A DNA stretch of 64,000 nt from CBFIDE01 sp965661265 (GTDB lineage: Bacteria; Bacteroidota; Bacteroidia; Flavobacteriales; Schleiferiaceae): NCBI GenBank assembly GCA_965661265.1, contig CBFIDE010000004.1, positions 1-64,000 on the forward strand, in the 5' to 3' direction. Below, piece by piece: positions 18,018 to 27,082 of the stretch. The notes under the pieces were generated by a model that did no database searches, was not told the origin of the DNA, and was given only the letters and a program-made list of their open reading frames with translations. The position numbers and the translations under genes were made by a program. Positions within the stretch are counted from its first letter, which is position 1. Every line of letters begins with the position of its first letter.

Positions 18018-18971
18018 ATGAGAAAATTATACGTCATTATAGCACTTTTGGCGCCCATCTTTATGTGGGCCCAACAGGACATACAGTTCACCCAGTTTCA
18101 GTTTAACAGATTGTTTTACAATCCGGGAGTAGCTGGATCTGGTGGTGGTATTTGTGTTACAGGTATGCACCGCTCTCAATATGTAGGATTTGAAGGAGCT
18201 CCAACTTCTCAAAGTTTGAATGCTTCTGTTCCTATTAAATTCCTGAAAGGTGGTATTTCTGTCGACTTAGTATCTGATCAAATTGGATTTTACCAAAACG
18301 TTAATGCAGGATTAGGTTATGCATTTCAATTAAACCTAGGAGAAGGAACTTTAGGATTCGGGATTAGAGGTATGTTCAGAAATACTGCGCTTATTAGTGA
18401 TCAATGGATCACTCCAGACAATGGTTTTGGCGGTGGAGTTGATGTTTCCATCCCTCAAGGCGATGCATCTGCCTACACTTTAGATATGGATTTTGGAGCT
18501 TATTATCTTTCAAGAAATTTATATGCAGGATTCAGCATGACCCGTTTAGTTGAACCAACATCTGCATTTACCAATACGCCAGATTTAAATTTTGCTCAAA
18601 TTCAGAGTACAAGACATTACTTTTTTATGGCTGGCTATACCTTTGAGTTAGCATCTAGCAATTGGGCTTTACAGCCCAATATAATGACTAAGACGTCTAG
18701 CTTTTCAATTTTTACTACAGATATAAATCTTAGCGCGATTTATAATAATAAAATTTGGGGAGGCGTTACGTATAGGACAGAAGATGCTGTAGCTGTTAAT
18801 ATAGGTTATCAATTTACTGAAAAAATATCCGCTGGATATAGTTATGATGTTGGAATTTCTGATGTCTCTTCAGCTTCTGGAGGCTCACATGAGCTCTTTT
18901 TGAGGTATTGTTTTACGGTTGAAATACCACCAAGAAAAAAAGGTAGTTATAAAAATATAAGATTTTTGTAA
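18018..18971 (+). CDS. PorP/SprF-family type IX secretion outer-membrane protein
   Basis: A 317-residue outer-membrane beta-barrel protein with a signal peptide (MRKLYVIIALLAPIFMWAQ). The family hallmark appears at once: QDIQFTQFQFNRLFYNPGVAGSGG, followed by repeated amphipathic strands and a C-terminal region GSHELFLRYCF. PorP/SprF proteins attach T9SS cargo or the adhesin machinery to the outer membrane; in flavobacteria SprF is needed for secretion of SprB, which has a type B tail. Its place directly upstream of gldK is the conserved order. It is the only family copy in the window. Confidence 0.93.
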   Translation: MRKLYVIIALLAPIFMWAQQDIQFTQFQFNRLFYNPGVAGSGGGICVTGMHRSQYVGFEGAPTSQSLNASVPIKFLKGGISVDLVSDQIGFYQNVNAGLGYAFQLNLGEGTLGFGIRGMFRNTALISDQWITPDNGFGGGVDVSIPQGDASAYTLDMDFGAYYLSRNLYAGFSMTRLVEPTSAFTNTPDLNFAQIQSTRHYFFMAGYTFELASSNWALQPNIMTKTSSFSIFTTDINLSAIYNNKIWGGVTYRTEDAVAVNIGYQFTEKISAGYSYDVGISDVSSASGGSHELFLRYCFTVEIPPRKKGSYKNIRFL

Positions 18972-19024
18972 TATAGCAAGCTTGTAAGAAAACTCTTGCT
19001 TAAAGCATTTTAACAAGATAAGTT

Positions 19025-20443
19025 ATGAAAAAACTGGTTATCACATTGTTAAGTATCGCGTTCATGGTCGCTTGTTCAAGCAACGACCAAGGCGAACTTG
19101 TAGGTGTTCAGGACAGACAGGAATGGTTCCCATCTGAACCTTATGGAATGGTTTATATTCCTCAAGGTTCGTATAATATGGGCAATTCTGACCAAGATGT
19201 TCCATTTGGAATGGTTACTCCTACTAAAACTGTAGCTGTTGCTCCATTTTATATGGATCAAACAGAAATCACAAATAATGAGTATCGCCAATTTGTATAT
19301 TGGGTTAGAGATAGTATTCTTAGATACCGTTTAGCGGAGGATGGTTTGGTAGAAGGATATGAGTTTACAGATCCTAATGAAGTAGCAGAGCCTAGCTTCT
19401 ATGAAGAATATGTTTCTTTAAATTATCCTGATAGTCTGCAAAGACGTCTTAATTGGGAACCTGCTTTAGAGTGGGATAGATATCAATACCCTAGTGCTGA
19501 GTATACAGAAATAGCTGAGACCATGTTCTTACCACCTGAAGAAATGTTCATGGGTCGTAGGATGATTGACGCTCGTAGCTTAAACTATGTTTACTACACT
19601 ATCAATAAGCAAAAAGCTGGAAAAAAATCGAATAGAGTAGTGTATGACTACAGAGATTCAGATAATGACGGTGCTTATTTTTCTTATAGAGATTATATCA
19701 AGGATAATTCTGAATATTCTAATCGTGCATCTTTCATTGAGAGCGGTATCATTAATATCTATCCTGATACTTTAGTTTGGATGAGCGATTTCACTTATGC
19801 TTATAATGATCCAATGCATGATATGTATTTCTGGCACCCTGCTTATGATGATTACCCTGTTGTAGGTGTCAACTGGAAGCAAGCTAGAGCATTCTGTAAC
19901 TGGAGATCTAAGTATAGAAACGATTTCTTAAGATCTGAAGAGCAAGTTAGAGAGCAAGAATTTAGACTTCCAACTGAGGGAGAATGGGAATATGCTGCAA
20001 GAGGTGGTCAGAATAATGTTACTTACCCATGGGGTGGACCTTATTCTACTAATAGCTCAGGATGTTACTTAGCTAACTTCAAGCCAAAAAGAGGAAATCC
20101 TGTTGCTGATGGTGGTTTTACAACTGTGAAAGCTACAGCTTACAGTCCAAATGGATTTAACTTATTTTGTATGTCAGGTAATGTATCTGAGTGGACAAGC
20201 ACGGCTTATGAAGCTGCATCTTATTACTACGTTAGTGATATGAATCCTAACTTTGAGTATAATGCATATGACGAAGAAGAAGAAACTCTTAAGCGCAAAG
20301 TAATTAGAGGCGGTAGCTGGAAAGACGTTGCATATTATATGCAAGTAAGTACTAGAGACTTTGAATATCAAGATACTGCTAAGTCTTATGTAGGATTTAG
20401 AACTGTTCAATCGTTCTTAGGAAGAGACTTAAAAGATTTTTAA
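19025..20443 (+). CDS. gldK: T9SS ring lipoprotein GldK
   Basis: A 472-residue outer-membrane lipoprotein that forms, with GldN, the periplasmic ring of the type IX secretion system. The signal peptide ends in lipobox MVAC (Cys about residue 17). The protein carries a formylglycine-generating-enzyme-like (SUMF1) fold. Its opening is YIPQGSYNMG, the core is FRLPTEGEWEYAARGG, then GNVSEWTS and VIRGGSWKD, ending YVGFRTV. An inserted acidic, Tyr-rich region spans about 120-250. The FGE fold is structural in GldK, not catalytic. It lies 53 bp after porP; a small inverted repeat (AGCAAG/CTTGCT) sits in that gap. Confidence 0.96.
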   Translation: MKKLVITLLSIAFMVACSSNDQGELVGVQDRQEWFPSEPYGMVYIPQGSYNMGNSDQDVPFGMVTPTKTVAVAPFYMDQTEITNNEYRQFVYWVRDSILRYRLAEDGLVEGYEFTDPNEVAEPSFYEEYVSLNYPDSLQRRLNWEPALEWDRYQYPSAEYTEIAETMFLPPEEMFMGRRMIDARSLNYVYYTINKQKAGKKSNRVVYDYRDSDNDGAYFSYRDYIKDNSEYSNRASFIESGIINIYPDTLVWMSDFTYAYNDPMHDMYFWHPAYDDYPVVGVNWKQARAFCNWRSKYRNDFLRSEEQVREQEFRLPTEGEWEYAARGGQNNVTYPWGGPYSTNSSGCYLANFKPKRGNPVADGGFTTVKATAYSPNGFNLFCMSGNVSEWTSTAYEAASYYYVSDMNPNFEYNAYDEEEETLKRKVIRGGSWKDVAYYMQVSTRDFEYQDTAKSYVGFRTVQSFLGRDLKDF

Positions 20444-20490
20444 AAACCAATATCCACAATAAACTTTATAACCACAAATATTTTTAAACT

Positions 20491-21162
20491 ATGGCTTTAA
20501 TAGATGTAAACAGCAAGAAATTTAAGAACTTCATGTCCAAATTATACGGATGGGGAGCTGCAGTTGTAATTCTTGGTGCGATGTTCAAGATTCTTCACTA
20601 CCCTGGTGCAGATTTAATGTTAGTTGTAGGTCTTACAACAGAAGCTGTAATTTTCTTCTTTTCTGCTTTTGAAAAGCCACATGAGGAGGTAGATTGGACT
20701 TTAGTATACCCAGAACTTGCTGGTCTTGATGATGAAGATATGGAAATGGCTACAACTTCTAATAGCGGATTAACTCCTACTCAAGAGTTAGATAATATGC
20801 TTGAGGATGCCAAAATAGATAGAGAGCTCATTGAAAGTTTAGGAACTGGTTTAAGAAATTTTGGCGAGGCAGCTGGAAAACTTAATGAAACAGTAGATGC
20901 AGCATCAGCTACTCAGGAATACGGTGAGCAAATGTCTATGGCTTCTAAGAATATGGAGTCATTGAATGCTTTATATGCTGTTCAATTAGAAAGCTCTGCT
21001 AACCATATGGAAGCACAGAATTCATTAATGGAAAAATTAAACTATAGTATCACTGAATCTGAAAAATTAACGGGAGAAGTGAATCAATTGGTTCAAAATA
21101 TGAGTCAATTGAATAATGTTTACGGTGGAATGCTTTCTGCAATGAACATCAATAAGAACTAA
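20491..21162 (+). CDS. gldL: T9SS motor membrane protein GldL
   Basis: A 223-residue inner-membrane protein that, with GldM, forms the proton-driven T9SS/gliding motor. Two membrane segments lie near residues 20-36 and 41-60. The polar residues expected in the proton path are present: Tyr19, Lys33, His36 and the buried Glu51 in the second segment (VVGLTTEAVIFF). The cytoplasmic part has long helices (about 75-220), including a repetitive coiled region (SMASKNMESLNALYAVQ). The gene begins 47 bp after gldK. Confidence 0.97.
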   Translation: MALIDVNSKKFKNFMSKLYGWGAAVVILGAMFKILHYPGADLMLVVGLTTEAVIFFFSAFEKPHEEVDWTLVYPELAGLDDEDMEMATTSNSGLTPTQELDNMLEDAKIDRELIESLGTGLRNFGEAAGKLNETVDAASATQEYGEQMSMASKNMESLNALYAVQLESSANHMEAQNSLMEKLNYSITESEKLTGEVNQLVQNMSQLNNVYGGMLSAMNINKN

Positions 21163-21207
21163 AGAGTAATTCAAAACAATACTAAGCCTCAAACTTAAAC
21201 AGTAACA

Positions 21208-22758
21208 ATGGCAAGCGGAAAACAATCCCCAAGACAGAAAATGATCAACATGATGTACCTCGTGTTGACAGCCCTTCTGGCATTGAACATTTCCAAAGAT
21301 ATCCTACACGCATTGACTAAGCTAAATAACAGCTTAAGTGAAACTGTAGCGACAGTGGAGAATAAGAATGCTGATACCTACGCAAACTTTGCGGCAGCGG
21401 CAGCAGAAAATCCAGGAAAGGCCGGTGAGTGGAATACCAAAGCTCTTGATGTTAAAGCTAAATCTGAAGAGTTAGTAAAATATTTAGAGAGCTTAAAACT
21501 TGAAATAATTAATTTAAGTGGAGGTTTTTCTGAAGATGAGCCAACAGTACCAAAGAGTTTAGACGCTCGTGAAGGTCCGGCTAATTATCTTTTAAATGAA
21601 GGAAATGCTACCATCTTAAAAGAAAAGATTGATGCCTATAAAGCTAGTGTTCTTCAATATACTAAGGACCCAAAGACTATAGCAATTATTGAAGATAAGT
21701 TTGATACTGGTAAGCAAAAAGTTGGGAAGGATCAAGTTGAAACTTCTTGGGAAAGCGCTAATTTTGAGCATTATCCTTTAGCAGCTATTCTTCCTTTCAT
21801 AACTAATATTGAAGCTGATGTAAGAGTAACAGAATCAGATGTGATTAAGGAACTTGAGAAAAACATTGATGCAGGAGCAGTTAAATTTACTGGTGTAGAT
21901 GCTATTGTTGACGTTTCTTCTAATTACGTTACTCAAGGTGACGAATTTGAAGCAGAAGTTTTTCTTGCTGCCTATGATGAAGATGCAGAGCCAGAATTTA
22001 ATGTTACTATAGATGGTACAGAATATCCTGTAACTGATATTAAAAATGGTAGAGGTAAGATTAAATTTAAGACTACCAAAGTTGGTGAAATAGCTTGGGG
22101 TGGTTCTATTAAAGTTTCTCAGCTAGGAGCGGAAGATATCTTTAAAGAGTTTAATAAAACATTTACAGTAGCTCCTCCTTCTGTTGTTATCTCCCCTACA
22201 AAAATGAATGTTTTGTATAAGGGAGTTGATAATCCTTTAGAAATTGGAGTTCCTGGTGTAGATCCTTCTAAAATTATAGTCAACGGGCCTGGTGTTCGTA
22301 AAACTGGAAGCGGAACGTATGTTGCGGATGTCAAGAATGTTAGTCAAAAAGAAATTAGCATTAGTGTAAGCGTTCAGGAAACTGATGAAGAAGGAAAAAC
22401 ATCTACAAGAGCAGTTGGTAAGAAAGAATTTAGAGTTAAAGGTTTGCCTCCTGCGGTTGGTTCTATTTTTGGAAAAACTGAAGGTCAAATGTCTAAGTCC
22501 CTTATGGGTAAGGGAGTTGTGGAAGCTAGATATCAAGATTTTCCTTTTGATTTAGCACTAACGGTTACTTCATTTGAAATTGCCATACCGGGCTTTCCAC
22601 CAGAAGCGGTAAAAGGAAATAAAATGAATGCAAGTGTTAAGCAACGAATCGAAAAATTAAGACCTGGTCAGACGATCTCTATCCGTAAGATCAAAGCGAG
22701 TGGTCCTAAAGGATTGAAAGTGCCTAACATCAGTAATATATCTATTGATATAAATTAA
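21208..22758 (+). CDS. gldM: T9SS motor shaft protein GldM
   Basis: A 516-residue protein with one N-terminal membrane helix (about residues 13-32, MINMMYLVLTALLALNISKDIL) that sits within the GldL ring. A long periplasmic shaft of four domains follows. The first is helical (residues 40-220). Then come three beta domains, marked by DVSSNYVTQGDEFEAEVFLAAYD, VISPTKMNVLYKGVDNP and a C-terminal domain ending VPNISNISIDI. Rotation of the shaft is thought to energise the GldK/GldN ring. The length is typical and no truncation is seen. It lies 45 bp after gldL. Confidence 0.97.
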   Translation: MASGKQSPRQKMINMMYLVLTALLALNISKDILHALTKLNNSLSETVATVENKNADTYANFAAAAAENPGKAGEWNTKALDVKAKSEELVKYLESLKLEIINLSGGFSEDEPTVPKSLDAREGPANYLLNEGNATILKEKIDAYKASVLQYTKDPKTIAIIEDKFDTGKQKVGKDQVETSWESANFEHYPLAAILPFITNIEADVRVTESDVIKELEKNIDAGAVKFTGVDAIVDVSSNYVTQGDEFEAEVFLAAYDEDAEPEFNVTIDGTEYPVTDIKNGRGKIKFKTTKVGEIAWGGSIKVSQLGAEDIFKEFNKTFTVAPPSVVISPTKMNVLYKGVDNPLEIGVPGVDPSKIIVNGPGVRKTGSGTYVADVKNVSQKEISISVSVQETDEEGKTSTRAVGKKEFRVKGLPPAVGSIFGKTEGQMSKSLMGKGVVEARYQDFPFDLALTVTSFEIAIPGFPPEAVKGNKMNASVKQRIEKLRPGQTISIRKIKASGPKGLKVPNISNISIDIN

Positions 22759-22765
22759 GAAGATT

Positions 22766-23602
22766 ATGAAAAGGATACTAATTGGATTGATTATACTAGG
22801 TGGTCTACTATCTAGTACTTCTATCAATGCTCAAGTTATTGGGCCAGAAGATGATGGTATAATTCCAGATTTACCAAAAGCTTATCACAACAATATGGTT
22901 TTCCCTTATCCATTTTTAAGAGAATCCGATATGATGTGGAGCACCCGTCATTGGGAGCGTATTGATCTTAAAGAAAAGATCAATCACCACCTATATTATC
23001 CTGTTCAGCCTATTCCAGATCGTAAAAGTTTATTTGACGTTCTTGTGGATGGTATTCTAAGTGAAGGAACTATTCTGGAAGTATTTGCTGACGATAAATT
23101 TGAAATTCCATTAACTCCTGAGCAAGTATTAAAGTATACTGCCACTATTGATACTCTTAGAGATCCAGATGATTTTACAAGAGTTTTAGCGGTAGACACA
23201 ATTAAAATTACTTCTAAGGATGTTGTAGCTTACGATATCAAGTCTGATTGGTTTTTTGATAAGCAAAGGGGTGAAATGAAAAACCGTATAATTGGTATTT
23301 CTCCTAAAGTTTTTAATTCTAGAGATAATAATACCTACAACCTGTTTTGGGTATGGTTCCCAGATGCCAGATATGCTTTAGCAACTCACATAGCTTTTAA
23401 TCCTTATAATAATTCTGCTCGATTAACTTTTGATCAGATATTCCACCTAAGATATTTTACTTCTGTTATTACCAAAGAGGATAATGTCTTCGATAGAAAG
23501 ATTAAAGACTATAAAAGGAATAGAGCAATGGAACAATTGCTAGAGGCACAAAGAATAAGAGAGAATCTTAGAAACTTTGAGCATGACCTTTGGGAATATT
23601 AA
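22766..23602 (+). CDS. gldN: T9SS ring protein GldN
   Basis: A 278-residue periplasmic partner of GldK in the T9SS ring, and the site where the GldM shaft docks. Signal peptide MKRILIGLIILGGLLSSTSINAQ. Family marks include DMMWSTRHWERIDLKEKINHH, then WFFDKQRGEMKNRIIGISP and NLFWVWFPDARYALA. The C-terminus is a basic helix (residues 235-278). It starts 7 bp after gldM. A strong terminator follows 20 bp past the stop, closing the porP-gldKLMN unit. Confidence 0.97.
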   Translation: MKRILIGLIILGGLLSSTSINAQVIGPEDDGIIPDLPKAYHNNMVFPYPFLRESDMMWSTRHWERIDLKEKINHHLYYPVQPIPDRKSLFDVLVDGILSEGTILEVFADDKFEIPLTPEQVLKYTATIDTLRDPDDFTRVLAVDTIKITSKDVVAYDIKSDWFFDKQRGEMKNRIIGISPKVFNSRDNNTYNLFWVWFPDARYALATHIAFNPYNNSARLTFDQIFHLRYFTSVITKEDNVFDRKIKDYKRNRAMEQLLEAQRIRENLRNFEHDLWEY

Positions 23603-23622
23603 TCTCCAGATAAAAACATTAA

Positions 23623-23651
23623 AAGCCCTAATCTATTAGGGCTTTTTTTTT
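23623..23651 (+). terminator. rho-independent terminator of gldKLMN
   Basis: AAGCCCTAA and TTAGGGCTT form a 9-bp stem around TCTA, followed by nine T residues. It ends three bases before the ATG of the next gene at 23655, so it also occupies that gene's leader. Confidence 0.95.
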
Positions 23652-23654
23652 GCT

Positions 23655-24695
23655 ATGAATACAGACTACCTCATCATTGGCCAAGGCCTTTCAGGAACAA
23701 TATTAGCTCAACGACTGATTGAAGAAGGGAAGGATTTTCTGATACTAGATAAGCCCCAACTTTCAAAATCATCCAAAATTGCTGCTGGCTTGGTTAATCC
23801 AGTGGTGCTGAAAAGACTAAAACTTATTCAAGACGCTGATAAGTATTTAGATGCCGCTCAAGAATACTATGATAAATACAATGCTCCTATCCAGGATCAT
23901 AAAGTAGCACATAGCATTCATGATGTTGAAGAATTAAACCATTGGATGAGCCTTTGTGGTGATGATCGCTATAAGCGTCATCTTTCAGATGAGATTATAC
24001 CCAATACTAATGAGCATATCATTGCCCCTTTGGGCTTGGGAATTGTAAAATCAAGCTATTGGCTAAACACTACACAATACCTTTCTGAATTCAGAGCGCA
24101 GCACTCTGATTTAATCATAGATGATAAATTTCAAGTTGAGAATTGGAAGCCAGAGCAAAAGACTCTTCTTCTTGATGATCAAACAGAAGTGAAGTATAAT
24201 AAGATAATAGACTGTAGTGGATACTTTCATTGTTTAACAGAACAAGCTAAAAAGAAGATATTTAATCCTGCTAGAGGAGAGATTCTGATCATTGAGTCCA
24301 CGGATTTGGATGATAAATTCGTTTACCACTCCTCTATCTTTACGCTGCCTATTGGAAACAATAGATATAAAGTATGCTCTACTTATGCATGGGATGTAAT
24401 TGAAGATGTATATACTCCGGAAGGCCGAAAAGAATTAGAAGAGAAGTTTAGCAAGCTATTTAAAGGCTCATATAAGGTCATTGATCAAATGGGAGCAGTA
24501 AGACCTGCTATTGATGATAGAAAGCCAATCCTAGGCACCGTAGACGCTGAAAATGCCGTTTATTCCTTCAATGGAATGGGAAGCCGAGCTGTGCTCATGG
24601 CTCCTGCTTTAAGTTTAGATATTATCAAGCATATAGAATCGACGGAAGCCTTAGCCAAAGACATAGATATACAGAGGTTCTTTAAAAAGAACTAA
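23655..24695 (+). CDS. FAD-dependent oxidoreductase, DAO type
   Basis: A 346-residue flavoprotein. The N-terminal dinucleotide-binding motif is clear (YLIIGQGLSGTILAQRLIEEG, summarised as GxGxxG with the acidic end LILDK). Then follow SSKIAAGLVNP, the substrate-domain stretch around 190-270, and the C-terminal FAD-contact motif SFNGMGSRAVLMAPA. This is the D-amino-acid-oxidase/glycine-oxidase superfamily; the substrate cannot be told. Orthologues often follow gldN in gliding Bacteroidota, but the reason is unknown. The start codon follows the gldN terminator by only 3 bp, so no ordinary leader or Shine-Dalgarno exists. Confidence 0.88.
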   Translation: MNTDYLIIGQGLSGTILAQRLIEEGKDFLILDKPQLSKSSKIAAGLVNPVVLKRLKLIQDADKYLDAAQEYYDKYNAPIQDHKVAHSIHDVEELNHWMSLCGDDRYKRHLSDEIIPNTNEHIIAPLGLGIVKSSYWLNTTQYLSEFRAQHSDLIIDDKFQVENWKPEQKTLLLDDQTEVKYNKIIDCSGYFHCLTEQAKKKIFNPARGEILIIESTDLDDKFVYHSSIFTLPIGNNRYKVCSTYAWDVIEDVYTPEGRKELEEKFSKLFKGSYKVIDQMGAVRPAIDDRKPILGTVDAENAVYSFNGMGSRAVLMAPALSLDIIKHIESTEALAKDIDIQRFFKKN

Positions 24696-24699
24696 GGCA

Positions 24700-25092
24700 C
24701 TATTTAAAACTTCTGCCTCTCTCTTCTGGTTTGTATTTGATAAATAAATTCAGCCAAATGATTCTGGACAAGCGGCTAAACAGCGGCGTAAGCACTATGA
24801 GTAATACGCTTAGCGCGATTATAATATCTAATACTTCAGGTTCATAGATCAGGTTCATAATAATGAAAGTGGCCACAAACATAGCGACTCCTAGCCCATA
24901 GCTTACATACATTGCGCCATAGAAGACCCCCGGCTCAAACTCATATTTTAATTCGCAATTAGAGCAAGTCTCCTCCATAGAGAATAACTTAGAAAGATGA
25001 TATGGATTTCTGTCCTTGAAAACTTCGCCCTCATGGCAACGTGGACATTTATATTTAAAAATACTATAGAGTTTAGTGCCTTTGCGTATCAT
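24700..25092 (-). CDS. DUF983 family membrane protein
   Basis: A 130-residue inner-membrane protein. I start it at ATG 25092 (MIRKGTKLYS); a TTG two codons earlier is possible. Two zinc-ribbon-like CxxC pairs (KCPRCHEGEVF near residue 14, CSNCELKYEF near 41) precede two membrane helices (about 55-75 and 80-100). EPGVFYGAMYVSYGLG is the family hallmark. Function unknown. It shares a divergent promoter region with the ABC-F gene and converges on the FAD oxidoreductase with a 4-bp gap. Confidence 0.9.
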   Translation of the reverse strand: MIRKGTKLYSIFKYKCPRCHEGEVFKDRNPYHLSKLFSMEETCSNCELKYEFEPGVFYGAMYVSYGLGVAMFVATFIIMNLIYEPEVLDIIIALSVLLIVLTPLFSRLSRIIWLNLFIKYKPEERGRSFK

Positions 25093-25109
25093 AATCAAGC
25101 GAGTAGTTT

Positions 25110-25117
25110 TACATTTG
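25110..25117 (+). promoter_or_regulatory. -7 promoter box for the ABC-F gene
   Basis: TACATTTG, a perfect TAnnTTTG match, ends 7 bp before ATG 25125, so the transcript should have a leader of only a few bases. It directly abuts the oppositely directed box at 25118-25125. Confidence 0.65.
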
Positions 25118-25125
25118 CAAATATA
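25118..25125 (-). promoter_or_regulatory. -7 promoter box for the DUF983 gene
   Basis: On the minus strand this is TATATTTG, also a perfect TAnnTTTG match, about 25 bp before ATG 25092. With the box on the plus strand it makes a 16-bp head-to-head arrangement, so polymerases for the two genes would compete for the same DNA. Confidence 0.65.
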
Positions 25126-27077
25126 TGCTAGGAATTAACAATATTAAGCTTCAATACAACGAAAGGTTGTTATTTAGAGGCATTTCATTTTTAATCAATC
25201 CATCTGAAAAGATTGGCTTGGTAGGTAGTAATGGAGCCGGAAAATCCACATTACTCAAAATCATCGCTGGTGAAATACAAGCCGATGAGGGTAATATTAG
25301 TAAACCTAAAGAATTTAGTCTAGGATATTTAGCTCAGGAACTGCCGTTCAATGAAGGTAAAACTATTTACGAAGAAGCAGAATCTGCTTTAAGTGAGCTC
25401 AAAGATTTAGAAGAAAAAATTGATCATATCAATCATCAGTTAGCAACAAGAACAGATTATGAATCTAATTCTTATCTAGAGCTGATTGAAGATTTGAACC
25501 ATTGTACAGAACGTTTCTCTCTGATCGGAGGATATACTTATCATGCTGATTTAGAGAAGATTCTAAAAGGTTTGGGATTTACCAATGAAGATTTTACAAG
25601 ACCAACTTCTGAATATAGTGGTGGCTGGAGAATGCGTGTTGAATTGGCCAAATTATTAATCCAAAAGCATGATTTACTTCTATTAGATGAGCCAACCAAC
25701 CACTTGGATATCAACTCTATTATTTGGTTAGAAGAATTCTTAAAAGATTACGACTCTTCTATCTTAATGGTTTCTCACGATAGGGCTTTCCTTGATGGAG
25801 TGACCAATAGAACTGTTGAAGTGGTGCATGGCAAAATGTATGACTATCCTGTTTCTTATACCAAATTTGTAAACCTTAGAGCTGAGAGAAGAGAGCAACA
25901 ACAACAGGCTCAGAAGAATCAGGAAAAAGAGGTTAAGCATACAGAACAGCTTATTGAGAAATTTAGATATAAGGCTTCAAAAGCCAGTTTTGCTCAAAAT
26001 CTAATTAAGAAATTGGACAAAATGGATCGCATTGAAATAGATGATGACGATCAAAGGAAAATGAACTTTCGCTTCCCTCCTGCTCCAAGATCAGGTAAGG
26101 TTGTTCTAAAAGCTGAGAAGCTTGGAAAGTATTATGGCGAAAAGAAAATATTTGAAAATGTAGACCTAGAGCTAGAGCGTCAAGATAGGTTGGCATTTTT
26201 AGGTCAGAATGGTCAGGGGAAATCGACTTTAGTAAAGATCATAGTTGAAAAACTCCAACATGAAGGAAAGCTAGAGATTGGTCATAATGTTGAAATAGGA
26301 TATTACGCTCAAGAGCAGGCTAAGACTTTAGATGGCGATAAAACACTCTTGGCTACTATAGAAGATGAGGCGCCAGAAGAGCTAAGAAAGAGAGCGCGTG
26401 ATTTATTAGGAACCTTTATGTTCTCTGGTGAAGATGTAGATAAGAAAGTGAAAGTATTGAGTGGTGGAGAGAAAGGAAGGCTGGCTTTATGTAAGCTTCT
26501 TTTAAAGCCCTACAACCTTTTGGTAATGGATGAGCCCACCAATCACTTGGATATGAAAAGTAAGGAAATGCTGAAGCAAGCCCTTATTAATTATGATGGA
26601 ACTCTTTTGGTAGTATCGCACGATAGACATTTCTTACAAGGCCTCACCGATAAGATTTATGAATTTAGAGACAATAAGGTAAGGCCTTTTATTGGGAGTA
26701 TTGAAGAGTATCTTGAATCAAGAAAGTTAGACGACTTTAGACAGTTAGAACAGAGGCAAGCTCAGAAAATTGAGAAAATTAAAGCCGAGGAAAAAAGCAG
26801 TGGTCTGACTTATAAAGAAAAGAAAGCTTTAGAAAAAGATCTTAGGAAAGCTAAGAATAAAATTGAGCGAATTGAAACGGGTATTCAAGAATTAGAGGCA
26901 GAAATTGAGAAAACTGATGCTCAGTTGAATGATCCTGTTCAGTTTAAAGAATTAAGTGCCCAGGAAGGATTTTATGATAAATATGAGGCCAAAAAAAATG
27001 ATCTAGCTCTTCTAATGCAAGATTGGGAAAAGGCCCATAGTGTATTAGAAGAACTAAATCAAAAATCTGGTTCCTAG
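25125..27077 (+). CDS. ABC-F family ATPase
   Basis: A 650-residue cytoplasmic protein with two ATP-binding cassettes and no membrane domain. Cassette 1 has Walker A GSNGAGKST (near residue 35), signature YSGGWRMRVELAKLL and Walker B LLLLDEPTNHLD. Cassette 2 has GQNGQGKST, LSGGEKGRLALCKLL and LLVMDEPTNHLD. A charged linker about 240-300 joins them (RREQQQQAQKNQEKE), and the C-terminus is a coiled coil (about 545-650). ABC-F proteins act on the ribosome (translation factors of the Uup/EttA type or antibiotic protection). The C-terminal coiled coil suggests the Uup-like group. The stop converges on the lipase gene with a 5-bp gap. Confidence 0.94.
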   Translation: MLGINNIKLQYNERLLFRGISFLINPSEKIGLVGSNGAGKSTLLKIIAGEIQADEGNISKPKEFSLGYLAQELPFNEGKTIYEEAESALSELKDLEEKIDHINHQLATRTDYESNSYLELIEDLNHCTERFSLIGGYTYHADLEKILKGLGFTNEDFTRPTSEYSGGWRMRVELAKLLIQKHDLLLLDEPTNHLDINSIIWLEEFLKDYDSSILMVSHDRAFLDGVTNRTVEVVHGKMYDYPVSYTKFVNLRAERREQQQQAQKNQEKEVKHTEQLIEKFRYKASKASFAQNLIKKLDKMDRIEIDDDDQRKMNFRFPPAPRSGKVVLKAEKLGKYYGEKKIFENVDLELERQDRLAFLGQNGQGKSTLVKIIVEKLQHEGKLEIGHNVEIGYYAQEQAKTLDGDKTLLATIEDEAPEELRKRARDLLGTFMFSGEDVDKKVKVLSGGEKGRLALCKLLLKPYNLLVMDEPTNHLDMKSKEMLKQALINYDGTLLVVSHDRHFLQGLTDKIYEFRDNKVRPFIGSIEEYLESRKLDDFRQLEQRQAQKIEKIKAEEKSSGLTYKEKKALEKDLRKAKNKIERIETGIQELEAEIEKTDAQLNDPVQFKELSAQEGFYDKYEAKKNDLALLMQDWEKAHSVLEELNQKSGS

Positions 27078-27082
27078 ACGTT

